Positions 53,577 through 62,162 of a stretch of DNA of 64,000 nt are shown piece after piece. The position numbers were made by a program, and so were the translations under genes. Within the stretch, counting starts at the first letter, position 1. Every line of letters starts with the position of its first letter. The notes below the pieces were generated by a model that saw nothing but the letters and a program-made list of their open reading frames with translations, searched no databases and was not told the DNA's origin. This DNA comes from CANKBT01 sp038235705 (GTDB lineage: Bacteria > Actinomycetota > Actinomycetes > Mycobacteriales > SCTD01). The stretch is from positions 1 through 64,000 of the forward strand of contig JBBSTR010000001.1 in NCBI GenBank assembly GCA_038235705.1, in the 5' to 3' direction.

Positions 53577-55289
53577 ATGAACGCCCGCCCGAACAGCAGC
53601 AAGAACCGCATGTCCAGCCACACCCGTTACACCGCCTTCCCGCCCGTCCCGCTGCCGGACCGGACCTGGCCCGAGCAGGTGATCACGGCCACTCCCCAGT
53701 GGTGCAGCGTCGACCTGCGCGACGGCAACCAGGCCCTCATCGACCCGATGGACGCTGCCCGCAAGCGCCAGATGTTCGACCTGCTGGTCCGGATGGGCTA
53801 CACCGAGATCGAGGTCGGCTTCCCTGCGGCGAGCAGCACCGACTTCGACTTCGTCCGCGAGCTCGTCGAGAAGGACCTGGTCCCGGACGGCGTGACGATC
53901 CAGGTGCTGACCCAGGCCCGGGAGGAGCTCATCGAGCGCACGGTGCAGAGCCTGGTGGGTTTTCGCGGGACTGCGCTGATCCACCTCTACAACTCGACCT
54001 CGACCCTGCAGCGCGAGGTGGTCTTCGGGCTGGACCGGGACGGCGTGAAAGACATCGCCGTGCAGGGTGCGCGTTGGTGCGCAAAGTACGCCGAAGCACT
54101 GCTGCCCGGGCAGGACGTGCGCTGGCAGTACAGCCCGGAGTCCTTCACCGGCACCGAGCTGGACTATGCGCTGGAGGTCTGCGAGGCGGTCATGGACGTG
54201 TGGCAGCCGACCCCGGCGAGGCCGGTCGTGCTCAACCTGCCCGCCACGGTCGAGATGAGCGTGCCGAGCACGTACGCCGACCAGATCGAGACATTCGTCC
54301 GCGGGCTCGGTGCCCGTCGTTCCAGCGCGATCGTGAGCCTGCACCCGCACAACGACCGCGGCACCGCCGTGGCCGCCGCCGAGCTGGGCCTGATGGCCGG
54401 TGCGGACCGGATCGAGGGGTGTCTGTTCGGCAACGGTGAGCGCACCGGCAACGTGTGCCTGGTGACGCTCGCGCTCAACCTGTTCGGTCAGGGCATCGAC
54501 CCGCGCGTCGACCTCTCCGACATCGACGAGGTGCGGCGCACCGTCGAGCACTGCAACCAGCTGCCGGTGCACCCGCGCCACCCGTACGGCGGGGAGCTGG
54601 TCTACACCGCGTTCAGCGGCAGCCACCAGGACGCCATCAAGAAGGGCCTGGAGGCGATGGACCGTAGGGCTGTCGAGGCCGGGCGGCCGGTCGGCGAGCT
54701 GGCCTGGGGGGTGCCCTACCTGCCGATCGACCCCAAGGACGTCGGTCGCTCGTACGAGGCCGTGATCCGGGTGAACAGCCAGTCCGGCAAGGGCGGGGTT
54801 GCTTACGTGCTGAAGAACGAGCACCACCTGGACCTGCCGCGCCGCATGCAGATCGAGTTCAGCCGGGTCGTGCAGGAGGTGGCCGACACCGAAGGCGGGG
54901 AGATCTCGCCGGCCAGGATCTGGCAGATGTTCGAGCAGACCTACCTGGAGCGGTCCGAGCCGCTGCGCCTCGAGACCTTCCGGGTCACCAGCGGCGAGGT
55001 GGACCGGGTCGACGCCGTCGTCACGTTCGAGGGCACGCAACGCGACGTGAGCGGGACCGGCAACGGGCCGATCGCTGCCTTCGTGCGGGCGCTGTCCCAG
55101 CTCGAGCTGGACGTGCGGGTCCTCGACTATGCCGAGCACGCCACCGGATCGGGCGAGGACAGCCAGGCCGCGTCCTACCTGGAGTGCGCCGTGAACGGCC
55201 GGGTTCTCTGGGGCTGCGGCGTGCACCCGAGCATCGTCACCAGCTCGCTGCGTGCCATCGTCAGCGCGGTGAACCGGACCGACGAGTGA
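53577..55289 (+). CDS. leuA: 2-isopropylmalate synthase
   Basis: A 570-residue enzyme committing to leucine synthesis. The N-terminal barrel has the DLRDGNQALI motif and the metal-binding HPHNDRGTAV; the C-terminal LeuA regulatory domain (from about residue 430) gives leucine feedback. The length and the actinobacterial N-terminus (SHTRYTAFPPVPLPDRTWP) fit the alpha-IPMS2-like form. The ATG at 53577 has GGGAG 7 bases upstream inside a hairpin. The stop overlaps the ROK gene (GTGA). Confidence 0.95.
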   Translation: MNARPNSSKNRMSSHTRYTAFPPVPLPDRTWPEQVITATPQWCSVDLRDGNQALIDPMDAARKRQMFDLLVRMGYTEIEVGFPAASSTDFDFVRELVEKDLVPDGVTIQVLTQAREELIERTVQSLVGFRGTALIHLYNSTSTLQREVVFGLDRDGVKDIAVQGARWCAKYAEALLPGQDVRWQYSPESFTGTELDYALEVCEAVMDVWQPTPARPVVLNLPATVEMSVPSTYADQIETFVRGLGARRSSAIVSLHPHNDRGTAVAAAELGLMAGADRIEGCLFGNGERTGNVCLVTLALNLFGQGIDPRVDLSDIDEVRRTVEHCNQLPVHPRHPYGGELVYTAFSGSHQDAIKKGLEAMDRRAVEAGRPVGELAWGVPYLPIDPKDVGRSYEAVIRVNSQSGKGGVAYVLKNEHHLDLPRRMQIEFSRVVQEVADTEGGEISPARIWQMFEQTYLERSEPLRLETFRVTSGEVDRVDAVVTFEGTQRDVSGTGNGPIAAFVRALSQLELDVRVLDYAEHATGSGEDSQAASYLECAVNGRVLWGCGVHPSIVTSSLRAIVSAVNRTDE

Positions 55290-56188
55290 ATCAGCCGGTC
55301 CTCGCGATCGACATCGGCGGCACCAAGATCGCCGCTGCGTTGGTCGCTCCCGACGGCGTCGTCACCGAGCGTCGGCAGCACGCCACCAGGGATGACCCCG
55401 AGGTCGCGCTCCTCGCGGTGCTCGACGGGCTGCCGACCGACGGTCTCGCGGGGGTGGGGGTCAGCTGCGGCGGCCCGATGCGCTGGCCGGAAGGGTTCAT
55501 CACCCCGCCGAACACCCCGGTGTGGTGCCAGGGGTACGCCCTGGGTGACGTGCTGCGCGAACGGTACGCACCGCTGGAGGTGCGGATCCACAACGACGTC
55601 GTCGCCCTCGTCGTCGGCGAGCACTGGCAGGGCGCCGCGCGAGGCGTCGACGAGGTCCTCGGGATGGTCGTGTCCACAGGTGTCGGCGGAGGCATCATCA
55701 CCGGCGGTCGGGTGATCGACGGACGCAGCGGCAACGCGGGTCACGTCGGTCACGTGGTCGTCGAGCCCGACGGGCCCCCTTGCGGTTGCGGCGGGAGCGG
55801 GTGCCTCGAAGCCGTGGCCCGCGGCCCCGCGGTGGTCGCTCGTGCCGTGGCCAGGGGAAGCACCGCGCACGACGGGCTCGAGCTGGCCCGACACGCTGCG
55901 GCGGGCGAGCCGGTCGCCGTCTCCGAGCTGGCCAGGGCCGGGCGGGCGCTCGGCACCGGGATCGCCTCGGCCGCCGCGCTGCTCGACCTCGAGCTGGTCG
56001 TGCTCGGTGGGGGGTTCTCGCAGGCCGGTCCGCCGCTGTGGGACCCGATGCGTGCCGCGGTGTCCGAGCACGCGCGGCTCGGGTTCCTCTCCGGGCTGCG
56101 GGTCGTCCCGACCGCCCTCGGACAGGACTCCGGGCTGGTGGGTGCGGCCGCGTTCTTCCATGCCGCCGACCACTACTGGGTTCACTAG
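55286..56188 (+). CDS. ROK-family sugar kinase (glucokinase-like)
   Basis: A 300-residue ROK kinase. The phosphate loop is AIDIGGTKIAAAL; the ROK signature region has GNAGHVGHV and the zinc-binding CGCGGSGCLE. Its DNA-binding domain is absent, so it is a kinase not a repressor. The GTG at 55286 overlaps the leuA stop. A sugar kinase between leuA and leuB is odd; it may be a hitchhiking gene or link hexose status to leucine synthesis. Substrate not determined, though glucose is usual in this family. Confidence 0.87.
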   Translation: MNQPVLAIDIGGTKIAAALVAPDGVVTERRQHATRDDPEVALLAVLDGLPTDGLAGVGVSCGGPMRWPEGFITPPNTPVWCQGYALGDVLRERYAPLEVRIHNDVVALVVGEHWQGAARGVDEVLGMVVSTGVGGGIITGGRVIDGRSGNAGHVGHVVVEPDGPPCGCGGSGCLEAVARGPAVVARAVARGSTAHDGLELARHAAAGEPVAVSELARAGRALGTGIASAAALLDLELVVLGGGFSQAGPPLWDPMRAAVSEHARLGFLSGLRVVPTALGQDSGLVGAAAFFHAADHYWVH

Positions 56189-56191
56189 CCT
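56186..56191 (+). promoter_or_regulatory. -10 element for leaderless leuB transcript
   Basis: TAGCCT, then 6 bases, then the ATG at 56198. The first three bases are the ROK gene stop codon. It is a weaker case than the others because leuB may also be co-transcribed with the ROK gene. Confidence 0.35.
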
Positions 56192-56197
56192 GACTGC

Positions 56198-57220
56198 ATG
56201 ACAGACACGACCAGGCTTGCAGTCATCGGTGGGGACGGGATCGGCCCGGAGGTGGTGGCCGAGGGGCTCAAGATCCTCGACGCCGTGCTGCCGGGGGTGG
56301 AGCGCACCGACTACGACCTGGGCGCCACCGCCTACCGGCGCACCGGAGAGGCGCTCCCGGACTCCGTGCTCGACGAGCTGGGGCAGCACGACGCGATCCT
56401 GCTCGGCGCGATCGGCGACCCGTCCGTCCCGCCCGGCGTGCTCGAGCGCGGGCTGCTGCTCCGCCTGCGGTTCGCGCTCGACCACCACGTCAACCTGCGC
56501 CCGGTGCGGCTGCTGCCCGGCGTGACCTCCCCGCTCGGCGACGTCCCGATCGACATGGTCGTCGTCCGTGAGGGCACCGAGGGGCCCTACGTCGGCAACG
56601 GCGGTCGCCTGCGTGAGGGCACCCCGCACGAGGTCGCCACCGAAGTGAGCCTCAACACCGCGTACGGCGTCGAGCGCGTCGTCCGCGAGGCGTTCCGGCG
56701 GGCTTCCGCACGGCCGCGCAAACACCTGACCCTGGTGCACAAGACCAACGTGCTGGTGCACGCCGGCGGGCTCTGGAAGCGGGTCACCGACGAGGTGGCG
56801 GTGGACTTCCCGGACGTCTCCGTGGACTACCAGCACGTCGACGCAGCCTCGATGTTCTTCGTCACCGACCCGGGCCGGTTCGACGTGGTCGTCACCGACA
56901 ACCTGTTCGGCGACATCCTCACCGACATCGGCGCGGCGATCGGCGGCGGCATCGGGCTCGCCGCCAGCGGCAACCTCGACGTCTCGCGCGTGCACCCGTC
57001 GATGTTCGAGCCGGTGCACGGGAGCGCTCCGGACATCGCCGGTCAGGGGATCGCCGACCCCACCGCGACCGTGCTGTCGGTGGCGTTGCTGCTGGAGCAC
57101 CTGGGCCACACCGACCAGGCCGCGCGGGTCGAGGCCGCGGTCGCGGCCGACCTCGTCGAGCGTGACGGAGCACGGCTCACGAGCGAGGTCGGGGACGCGA
57201 TCCTCGCGCGTCTGTCGTGA
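56198..57220 (+). CDS. leuB: 3-isopropylmalate dehydrogenase
   Basis: A 340-residue NAD-dependent decarboxylating dehydrogenase of leucine synthesis. It starts RLAVIGGDGIGPEV and has the metal and substrate loop VTDNLFGDILTDIGAAIGGGIGLAASGN and the C-terminal FEPVHGSAPDIAGQGIADPTATVLS. The length is that of the short actinobacterial form. leuC and leuD are not in the window. Confidence 0.95.
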   Translation: MTDTTRLAVIGGDGIGPEVVAEGLKILDAVLPGVERTDYDLGATAYRRTGEALPDSVLDELGQHDAILLGAIGDPSVPPGVLERGLLLRLRFALDHHVNLRPVRLLPGVTSPLGDVPIDMVVVREGTEGPYVGNGGRLREGTPHEVATEVSLNTAYGVERVVREAFRRASARPRKHLTLVHKTNVLVHAGGLWKRVTDEVAVDFPDVSVDYQHVDAASMFFVTDPGRFDVVVTDNLFGDILTDIGAAIGGGIGLAASGNLDVSRVHPSMFEPVHGSAPDIAGQGIADPTATVLSVALLLEHLGHTDQAARVEAAVAADLVERDGARLTSEVGDAILARLS

Positions 57221-57236
57221 CGGCGGGCCGGGGGTT

Positions 57237-57242
57237 TACCGT
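57237..57242 (+). promoter_or_regulatory. -10 element for leaderless ilvE transcript
   Basis: TACCGT, then 6 bases, then the ATG at 57249. No Shine-Dalgarno sequence is present in the 28-base gap after leuB that would suit this ATG. Confidence 0.5.
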
Positions 57243-57248
57243 CAGGGC

Positions 57249-58343
57249 ATGACGCTCGCGACCGACCTCCTCGCCCTGAACCTCAGCACCACCCGGGTGC
57301 CCGACGCCGACCGGATCGCCGCGATGGCCGACCCTGGGTTCGGCAAGGTGCACACCGACCACATGGTGAGCGTCCGCTGGACCGCGGAGGACGGCTGGCA
57401 CGACGGACAGCTGACCGCGTACGCGCCGCTGCAGCTCGACCCGTCGGCGATGGTGCTCCACTACGGCCAGGCCATCTTCGAGGGGCTCAAGGCCTACCAG
57501 CAGGACGGCGGCGGCGTCGCGGTGTTCCGCCCGGAGGAGAACGCGCGGCGCTTCAACCGCTCGGCTCAGCGGCTCGCGATGCCCGAGCTGCCGGAGGAGC
57601 TGTTCGTCGCCGCGGTCGACGCGCTGGTGACCGCCGACGCTGCCTGGGTGCCGTCGCCGGAGGGTCAGAGCCTCTACCTCCGGCCGTTCATGATCGCGAC
57701 CGAGGCAGCGGTCGGGATGCGTCCCGCGAACGAGTACCAGTTCTTGCTCATCGCGTTCCCGGTCGCCCCGTTCTTCTCCGGCGGGCTCCGGCCGCTGACG
57801 GTCTGGCTGTCCACCGAGTATGTCCGGGCAGCCGTCGGCGGCACCGGCGAGGCCAAGTGTGCCGGCAACTACGCAGGAAGCCTGCTGGCCCAGCGCCAGG
57901 CCGCCGAGGAGGGCTGCGACCAGGTGGTGTGGCTCGATGCCGTCGAGCGACGCTGGGTCGAGGAGATGGGCGGCATGAACCTGTTCTTCGTCTACGACGA
58001 CGGACGGCTGCTCACCCCGGCGTTGACCGGCACCCTGCTGCCCGGGATCGTCCGCGACTCGCTGCTGGCGATCGCCCCGGAGCTGGGCCTGACGATCGAG
58101 GAGGGAAGGATCTCCCGCGACCAGTGGCGCGACGACTGCGCCTCGGGTCGGCTCGTCGAGGTGTTCGCCTGCGGCACCGCCGCTGTGATCGCGCCGGTCG
58201 GGCAGGTGCGCAGCGCCGAGGGCGGCTGGACCGTCGGTGACGGGCAGCCCGGCCCGACCACGACCCGCCTGCGGCAGGCGCTGCTGGACCTGCAGTCCGG
58301 CAAGGCCGAGGACCCGCGCGGGTGGATGCACCCGATCGGCTGA
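57249..58343 (+). CDS. ilvE: Branched-chain amino acid aminotransferase
   Basis: A 364-residue class IV PLP transaminase doing the last step for valine, leucine and isoleucine. The PLP lysine is K203 in GEAKCAGNYAGSL, followed by EEMGGMNLFFVY and the GTLLPGIVRDSLL region. The length fits the longer BCAT form. The longer upstream frame overlaps leuB and is rejected in favour of the ATG at 57249. Confidence 0.95.
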   Translation: MTLATDLLALNLSTTRVPDADRIAAMADPGFGKVHTDHMVSVRWTAEDGWHDGQLTAYAPLQLDPSAMVLHYGQAIFEGLKAYQQDGGGVAVFRPEENARRFNRSAQRLAMPELPEELFVAAVDALVTADAAWVPSPEGQSLYLRPFMIATEAAVGMRPANEYQFLLIAFPVAPFFSGGLRPLTVWLSTEYVRAAVGGTGEAKCAGNYAGSLLAQRQAAEEGCDQVVWLDAVERRWVEEMGGMNLFFVYDDGRLLTPALTGTLLPGIVRDSLLAIAPELGLTIEEGRISRDQWRDDCASGRLVEVFACGTAAVIAPVGQVRSAEGGWTVGDGQPGPTTTRLRQALLDLQSGKAEDPRGWMHPIG

Positions 58344-58451
58344 GCTAGAGACCGCCGCGGCCGAGCCCACCTCCGCTTTCGCGCCCCGCCCGGAGGTGCC
58401 GGAGCCGTCGTCCTCAGACCGGTGCGCCCACCATGATCAGCAGGGACTGGA

Positions 58452-58479
58452 CGTCGTGACACACCGGCGTGTCACGACG
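58452..58479. terminator. Convergent terminator between ilvE and the Gfo/Idh/MocA gene
   Basis: A perfect 11-bp stem (58452-58462 with 58469-58479) around a six-base loop. The stop codon of the minus-strand oxidoreductase lies in the right arm. It sits 108 bases after ilvE in a 128-base convergent gap. Confidence 0.6.
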
Positions 58480-59566
58480 ACGTCACACTCTTGATCTTGC
58501 CGGCCGGATCCGTCCGCGTCTCGAGCACCCCGCTGCGGGCGCTGCGGTAGAGCAGGTCCAGGGTCTCGACGGTGCGGGCCCCGAGCTCGCCGGGGGCACT
58601 GTTGACGGACGTGTCTCCTCGAGCGACGTCGACCAGCGCGTTCGCCGGTCCGGACATGACGTAGTCGCCAGCGCCTGGTGCGAGCTCGAGGCGCTCGTCC
58701 ACCTCGCCCGGACGGTAGAGCCAGACCAGGTCCCGGTGGACGTCGACGATCAGCTGGCCGGCGGAGCCGATGGCACGGACCTCCAGCTCGTGCTTGTTGC
58801 CCCAGGCGCCGAGGTGGTTCGAGCCCCCGGAGAGGGTGCCGATGCCTCCGCCGTCGAAGCGCAGGGCCACGGCGTCGTGCAGCTCGACGGGGGAGCCGAG
58901 CCGGTTCTCGGTGAGTGCGAAGACCGACCGGACGCGCTCGGGCACCAGGTGCAGCGCGAGCCCCAGCGCGTGGCTGAGCTGCGCCTGGCCGTAGCCGCCT
59001 CCCGAGACGCTCGGGTCGGTCCAGGTGGACTGCTCCGGGACCGTCTCCGCTGACGCGTCGGGATAGGCCCCGGTGTTGCTGAGCAGCTCGCGGGTGGCCG
59101 AGGACATGTGGATGCTCATGTGCTCCAGGTCGCCGATCCCTCCGTGCCGCGCCAGCAGTGCCACAGCGTCCCGAACGATCGGCATGTAGTTCCAGCCGAA
59201 GCTGACCAGCAGCTGCCGGTCGACCTTCGTGGCGGTGTCGACGAGGTCCCAGGCCCTCGCCGGGTCGATCGTCATCGGCTTCTCGCACAGCACGTGCGCC
59301 CCGGACTCCAGGGCTGCCTTGGCCTGCTCGTGGTGGACCGCGGACGGCGAGGACACCACGATCGCGTCGAGCTGCTGCGACACGACGTCCTGCCAGTCTT
59401 CGCTGGCGTGCGCAAAGCCGAAACGGTCCTTGATGCGCCCCAGCATGTCGTCACCGTGGCGGCACACCGCCACCAGCTCGACGTCGTCGCGGGCGGCGAG
59501 CGCGGGCAGGTGGGCGGCGACCGCCCAGGAACCGGCACCGATCACGCCGACACGGGTCTTGTTCAT
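58472..59566 (-). CDS. Gfo/Idh/MocA-family oxidoreductase
   Basis: A 364-residue NAD(P)-dependent sugar or inositol dehydrogenase-like protein. The Rossmann motif is VIGAGSWAVAAHLPAL at the start; the catalytic lysine is in CEKPMTIDP. The C-terminal fold contains QAQLSHALGLALH, with the conserved histidine. The ATG at 59566 has AGGAGG just upstream. It follows the alcohol dehydrogenase by 33 bases in an operon with an SDR, so it is one of three oxidoreductases acting on the same sugar or polyol route. Confidence 0.88.
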   Translation of the reverse strand: MNKTRVGVIGAGSWAVAAHLPALAARDDVELVAVCRHGDDMLGRIKDRFGFAHASEDWQDVVSQQLDAIVVSSPSAVHHEQAKAALESGAHVLCEKPMTIDPARAWDLVDTATKVDRQLLVSFGWNYMPIVRDAVALLARHGGIGDLEHMSIHMSSATRELLSNTGAYPDASAETVPEQSTWTDPSVSGGGYGQAQLSHALGLALHLVPERVRSVFALTENRLGSPVELHDAVALRFDGGGIGTLSGGSNHLGAWGNKHELEVRAIGSAGQLIVDVHRDLVWLYRPGEVDERLELAPGAGDYVMSGPANALVDVARGDTSVNSAPGELGARTVETLDLLYRSARSGVLETRTDPAGKIKSVTSS

Positions 59567-59599
59567 GGCTCCTCCTGGTGTGTGGATGGGGGTTGTGGT

Positions 59600-60670
59600 T
59601 CAGGGTGCCCAAGGGAGCAGCAGGATGCGCGTGCTCCCGCCGTCCCGGAGCCGCTGGAAGGCGACTGCGACGTCGGCCAGTGGCACCTGGTCGGCAAGGA
59701 GGTGATCAAGGTCGAGGAGCCCGGACAGGTACAGGTTCTGGACCGCGCTGATGTCTTCGGTGGTGTAGCCGCGGGAGCCCGTGATCGAGACCTCCTTCCA
59801 GATGAGGTCGACCGATCGCAGACCGAGCGGTACGGCGGACGCAGCCACCTGGACGACTCGCCCGCGCGGGCGGGCGCAGGCCACCGCGAGGGAAGCAGCC
59901 TGCGGTGCCTCCGTGCAGACGACGACCAGGTCGGCGCCGCCGTCGCTGAGCGCCTCGACCTCGTGCGCGGTGCTGCTGGTCACCTCCAGGACGTGGTCAG
60001 CCCCGATCCGCTCGGCGATCGTGCGGCTGCGCCGGCTACGACCTACGGCGATCACTTCGGCACCCGCGGCCGCGGCCAGCTGGACGGCGCCGGAGCCGAT
60101 GCCCCCGAGGCCCAGCACCACCACGTGCTCCCCGGGCTGGACCCCGCCGACGCTGTGCAAGGCGTGGTGGGGCGTGGCCAGCGCATCGGTGAGGACGGCG
60201 AGCCGGTCGGCCGGGATGTGGCTGCGTGGGCGGACCAGGGTGCGGGCCGGTCTCACGACGAACCTCGCCAGCGCTCCGTCGACGTCGACGCCCATCCGGG
60301 TGACCGGTCCGAGGTGCGGCCAACCGCGCCGTGACCACCGACCCTCGGGATCGCTGTCCAGGTAGTGCAGTGCTACCGGATCATCGATCCGCAGGTCGCT
60401 GTCGTCCGGCTGTTCGGGACCGAACCCGACCACCCGGCCCGCCGCCTCGTGCCCGGGGACCACGGGGAAGACGTCGAGGCCGAAGCCGCCGTCCTGCAGC
60501 AGCCGATCGGACCCGCACAGCCCGCATGCCTCGACCCGGACGAGCACCTCGCCGGGACCGGGCTCCGGGCACGGCCGACCTTCCAGTCGCGGTGCCTCGC
60601 CCGGTCCGGCCAGCACGGCGACCAGGTTCTCTGCGCCGTCCGCACCGCCGGGGCAGGCCGTGTCAGTCAA
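59600..60670 (-). CDS. Zinc-dependent alcohol dehydrogenase without the structural zinc lobe
   Basis: A 356-residue medium-chain dehydrogenase. The catalytic zinc ligands are in CGLCGSD (Cys) and PGHEAAG (His-Glu), and the cofactor motif is GLGGIGSGAVQLAAAAG. The usual CxxCxxCx7C structural zinc loop is missing; instead there is DSDPEGRWSRRGWPHLGP. The proposed start is TTG at 60670, overlapping the SDR stop by 8 bases; a GTG at 60616 is an alternative. Likely oxidises a sugar or polyol. Start uncertain, family clear. Confidence 0.82.
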   Translation of the reverse strand: MTDTACPGGADGAENLVAVLAGPGEAPRLEGRPCPEPGPGEVLVRVEACGLCGSDRLLQDGGFGLDVFPVVPGHEAAGRVVGFGPEQPDDSDLRIDDPVALHYLDSDPEGRWSRRGWPHLGPVTRMGVDVDGALARFVVRPARTLVRPRSHIPADRLAVLTDALATPHHALHSVGGVQPGEHVVVLGLGGIGSGAVQLAAAAGAEVIAVGRSRRSRTIAERIGADHVLEVTSSTAHEVEALSDGGADLVVVCTEAPQAASLAVACARPRGRVVQVAASAVPLGLRSVDLIWKEVSITGSRGYTTEDISAVQNLYLSGLLDLDHLLADQVPLADVAVAFQRLRDGGSTRILLLPWAP

Positions 60671-61385
60671 TGAGGAAGCCCCCGTTGACGTCCATGACCT
60701 CGCCGGTGATGAACGACGCGTGCTCGGAGCAGAGGAACGCTACGGCGTGCGCGACTTCTGACGGCCTGCCGAGCCGTCCGACCGGGATGCTCGTGACCAG
60801 GTCACGCATGCCGTCGATCATGGGAGTGTCGATCATCGCCGGGGCCAGCGCATTGACGGTGATGCCGTGCGCCGCGTACTCCTTGGCGAGGCTCTTGGTG
60901 AGAGCCATGGCCCCGGCCTTGGCTGCGGCGTAGGCGCCCACGTGCTTGGCGCCGCCGGTCTTGCCGGCGCTGGAACCGATCTCGACGATCCTGCCGTAGC
61001 CCTGGGACACCATGGCCGGCAGAGCCCTCTGCACCGTGAGAAACATTCCGGTGAGATTGACGTCGAGCACGCGTGACCAGGTGTCCAGCGACATGGTCTC
61101 GACGCTCTCGACGTGAAAGACCCCGGCCGCGCAGATCAGCAGCTCGACGCCGCCCAGCTGTCGTTCAACGAGCTCGAAGGCCGACGCGATGCTCTCTGAA
61201 CTGGTCACATCCATCGTGACACCGACGAGGTCGTCCACCACCGGCGGTCGTAGGTCGCCCACCGCAACTCTCGCGCCGTGGGCAGCGAGCAGTCGCGCGA
61301 CCGATGCGCCGATCGCACCTCCCGCTCCGGTCACGAGGGCGACGCGTCCCGACAAGCCGCTGGAGATGTCTACGTCCGCTAGCAT
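60663..61385 (-). CDS. Short-chain dehydrogenase/reductase of the sugar cluster
   Basis: A 240-residue classical SDR: TGAGGAIG near residue 19, the YAAAK catalytic pair (Tyr and Lys of YAAAKAGAM), and the GEVMDVNGG C-terminus. D at the end of the second strand (VGDLR) suggests NAD(H). The ATG at 61385 lies 6 bases after a TATCGT box. It starts an operon with the alcohol dehydrogenase and the Gfo/Idh/MocA protein. Divergent from a second SDR, 42 bases apart. Confidence 0.87.
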   Translation of the reverse strand: MLADVDISSGLSGRVALVTGAGGAIGASVARLLAAHGARVAVGDLRPPVVDDLVGVTMDVTSSESIASAFELVERQLGGVELLICAAGVFHVESVETMSLDTWSRVLDVNLTGMFLTVQRALPAMVSQGYGRIVEIGSSAGKTGGAKHVGAYAAAKAGAMALTKSLAKEYAAHGITVNALAPAMIDTPMIDGMRDLVTSIPVGRLGRPSEVAHAVAFLCSEHASFITGEVMDVNGGFLID

Positions 61386-61391
61386 GTGGAA

Positions 61392-61397
61392 ACGATA
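61392..61397 (-). promoter_or_regulatory. -10 element for leaderless SDR transcript
   Basis: TATCGT on the minus strand, then 6 bases, then the ATG at 61385. The whole divergent gap is only 42 bases, leaving no room for a usual leader on this side. Confidence 0.55.
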
Positions 61398-61427
61398 CCA
61401 GCCGTGGATCGACCAAGCGGAGGACCT

Positions 61428-62162
61428 GTGCCGAACCTGCCCGTCGTCGACCTGCAGGGCAAGCGTCTGCTCGTGACCGGGGCGGCCGGCGGGATCGGCC
61501 GGGCCGTGGCGTTGCGCGCCCGCGCTGCAGGCGCCCAGGTCTGGGCCACCGACGTGCGCGCCGGCGGGGCCGACGGGCTCACCGTGACGCCGTACGACCT
61601 GCGGGACGTTGATGGGCTCGACGAGCTGTGCCGGGGTGCCGCCCGCGAGATGGGCGGCCTGGACGGCCTCGTGCACGTGGCCGGGGTGATCGTGCGCCGC
61701 GACTCCATCGAGGAGGTCACCGAGGCGGACTGGGACCTGCAGACCGACGTCAACCTCAAGGCCACGTTCTTCCTGGACCGGGCCGCGGCCCGGGTGCTGG
61801 CCGAGGGCGGCGGGGGAGCGATCGTGAACTTTGCCTCTCAGGGCTGGTGGACCGGTGGCTTCGACGGGTCCGTCGTCTACTCGGCCGGCAAGGGCGGGGT
61901 GGTGTCCCTGACCCGCGGCCTGGCCCGTTCGCTGGCTCCGCAGGGGATCCGCGTCAACGCGGTGGCTCCTGGAGCGGTCGACACGGCCATGATGGAAGGT
62001 CTCAGCGACGAGGCCCTGGACGCCTTCTTGGCTCAGGTCCCGCTCGGGCGCATGGGGACCGCGGACGAGGTCGCCGCCACGGCGCTGTTCCTGGTCTCCG
62101 ACGCCGCTGCCTACGTCACCGGGGCGACTCTGAACGTCAGCGGCGGACAGCTCATGTACTGA
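61428..62162 (+). CDS. Short-chain dehydrogenase/reductase, divergent sugar-cluster copy
   Basis: A 244-residue classical SDR: TGAAGGIG near residue 16, YSAGK as the catalytic Tyr/Lys pair, and the GATLNVSGG C-terminus. The GTG at 61428 has GGAGG 4 bases upstream and is preferred over the GTG at 61386. It may oxidise a deoxysugar such as rhamnose or fucose, by context. Its stop lies inside the 3' end of the convergent isomerase-like gene (overlap of 11 bases). Confidence 0.87.
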   Translation: MPNLPVVDLQGKRLLVTGAAGGIGRAVALRARAAGAQVWATDVRAGGADGLTVTPYDLRDVDGLDELCRGAAREMGGLDGLVHVAGVIVRRDSIEEVTEADWDLQTDVNLKATFFLDRAAARVLAEGGGGAIVNFASQGWWTGGFDGSVVYSAGKGGVVSLTRGLARSLAPQGIRVNAVAPGAVDTAMMEGLSDEALDAFLAQVPLGRMGTADEVAATALFLVSDAAAYVTGATLNVSGGQLMY

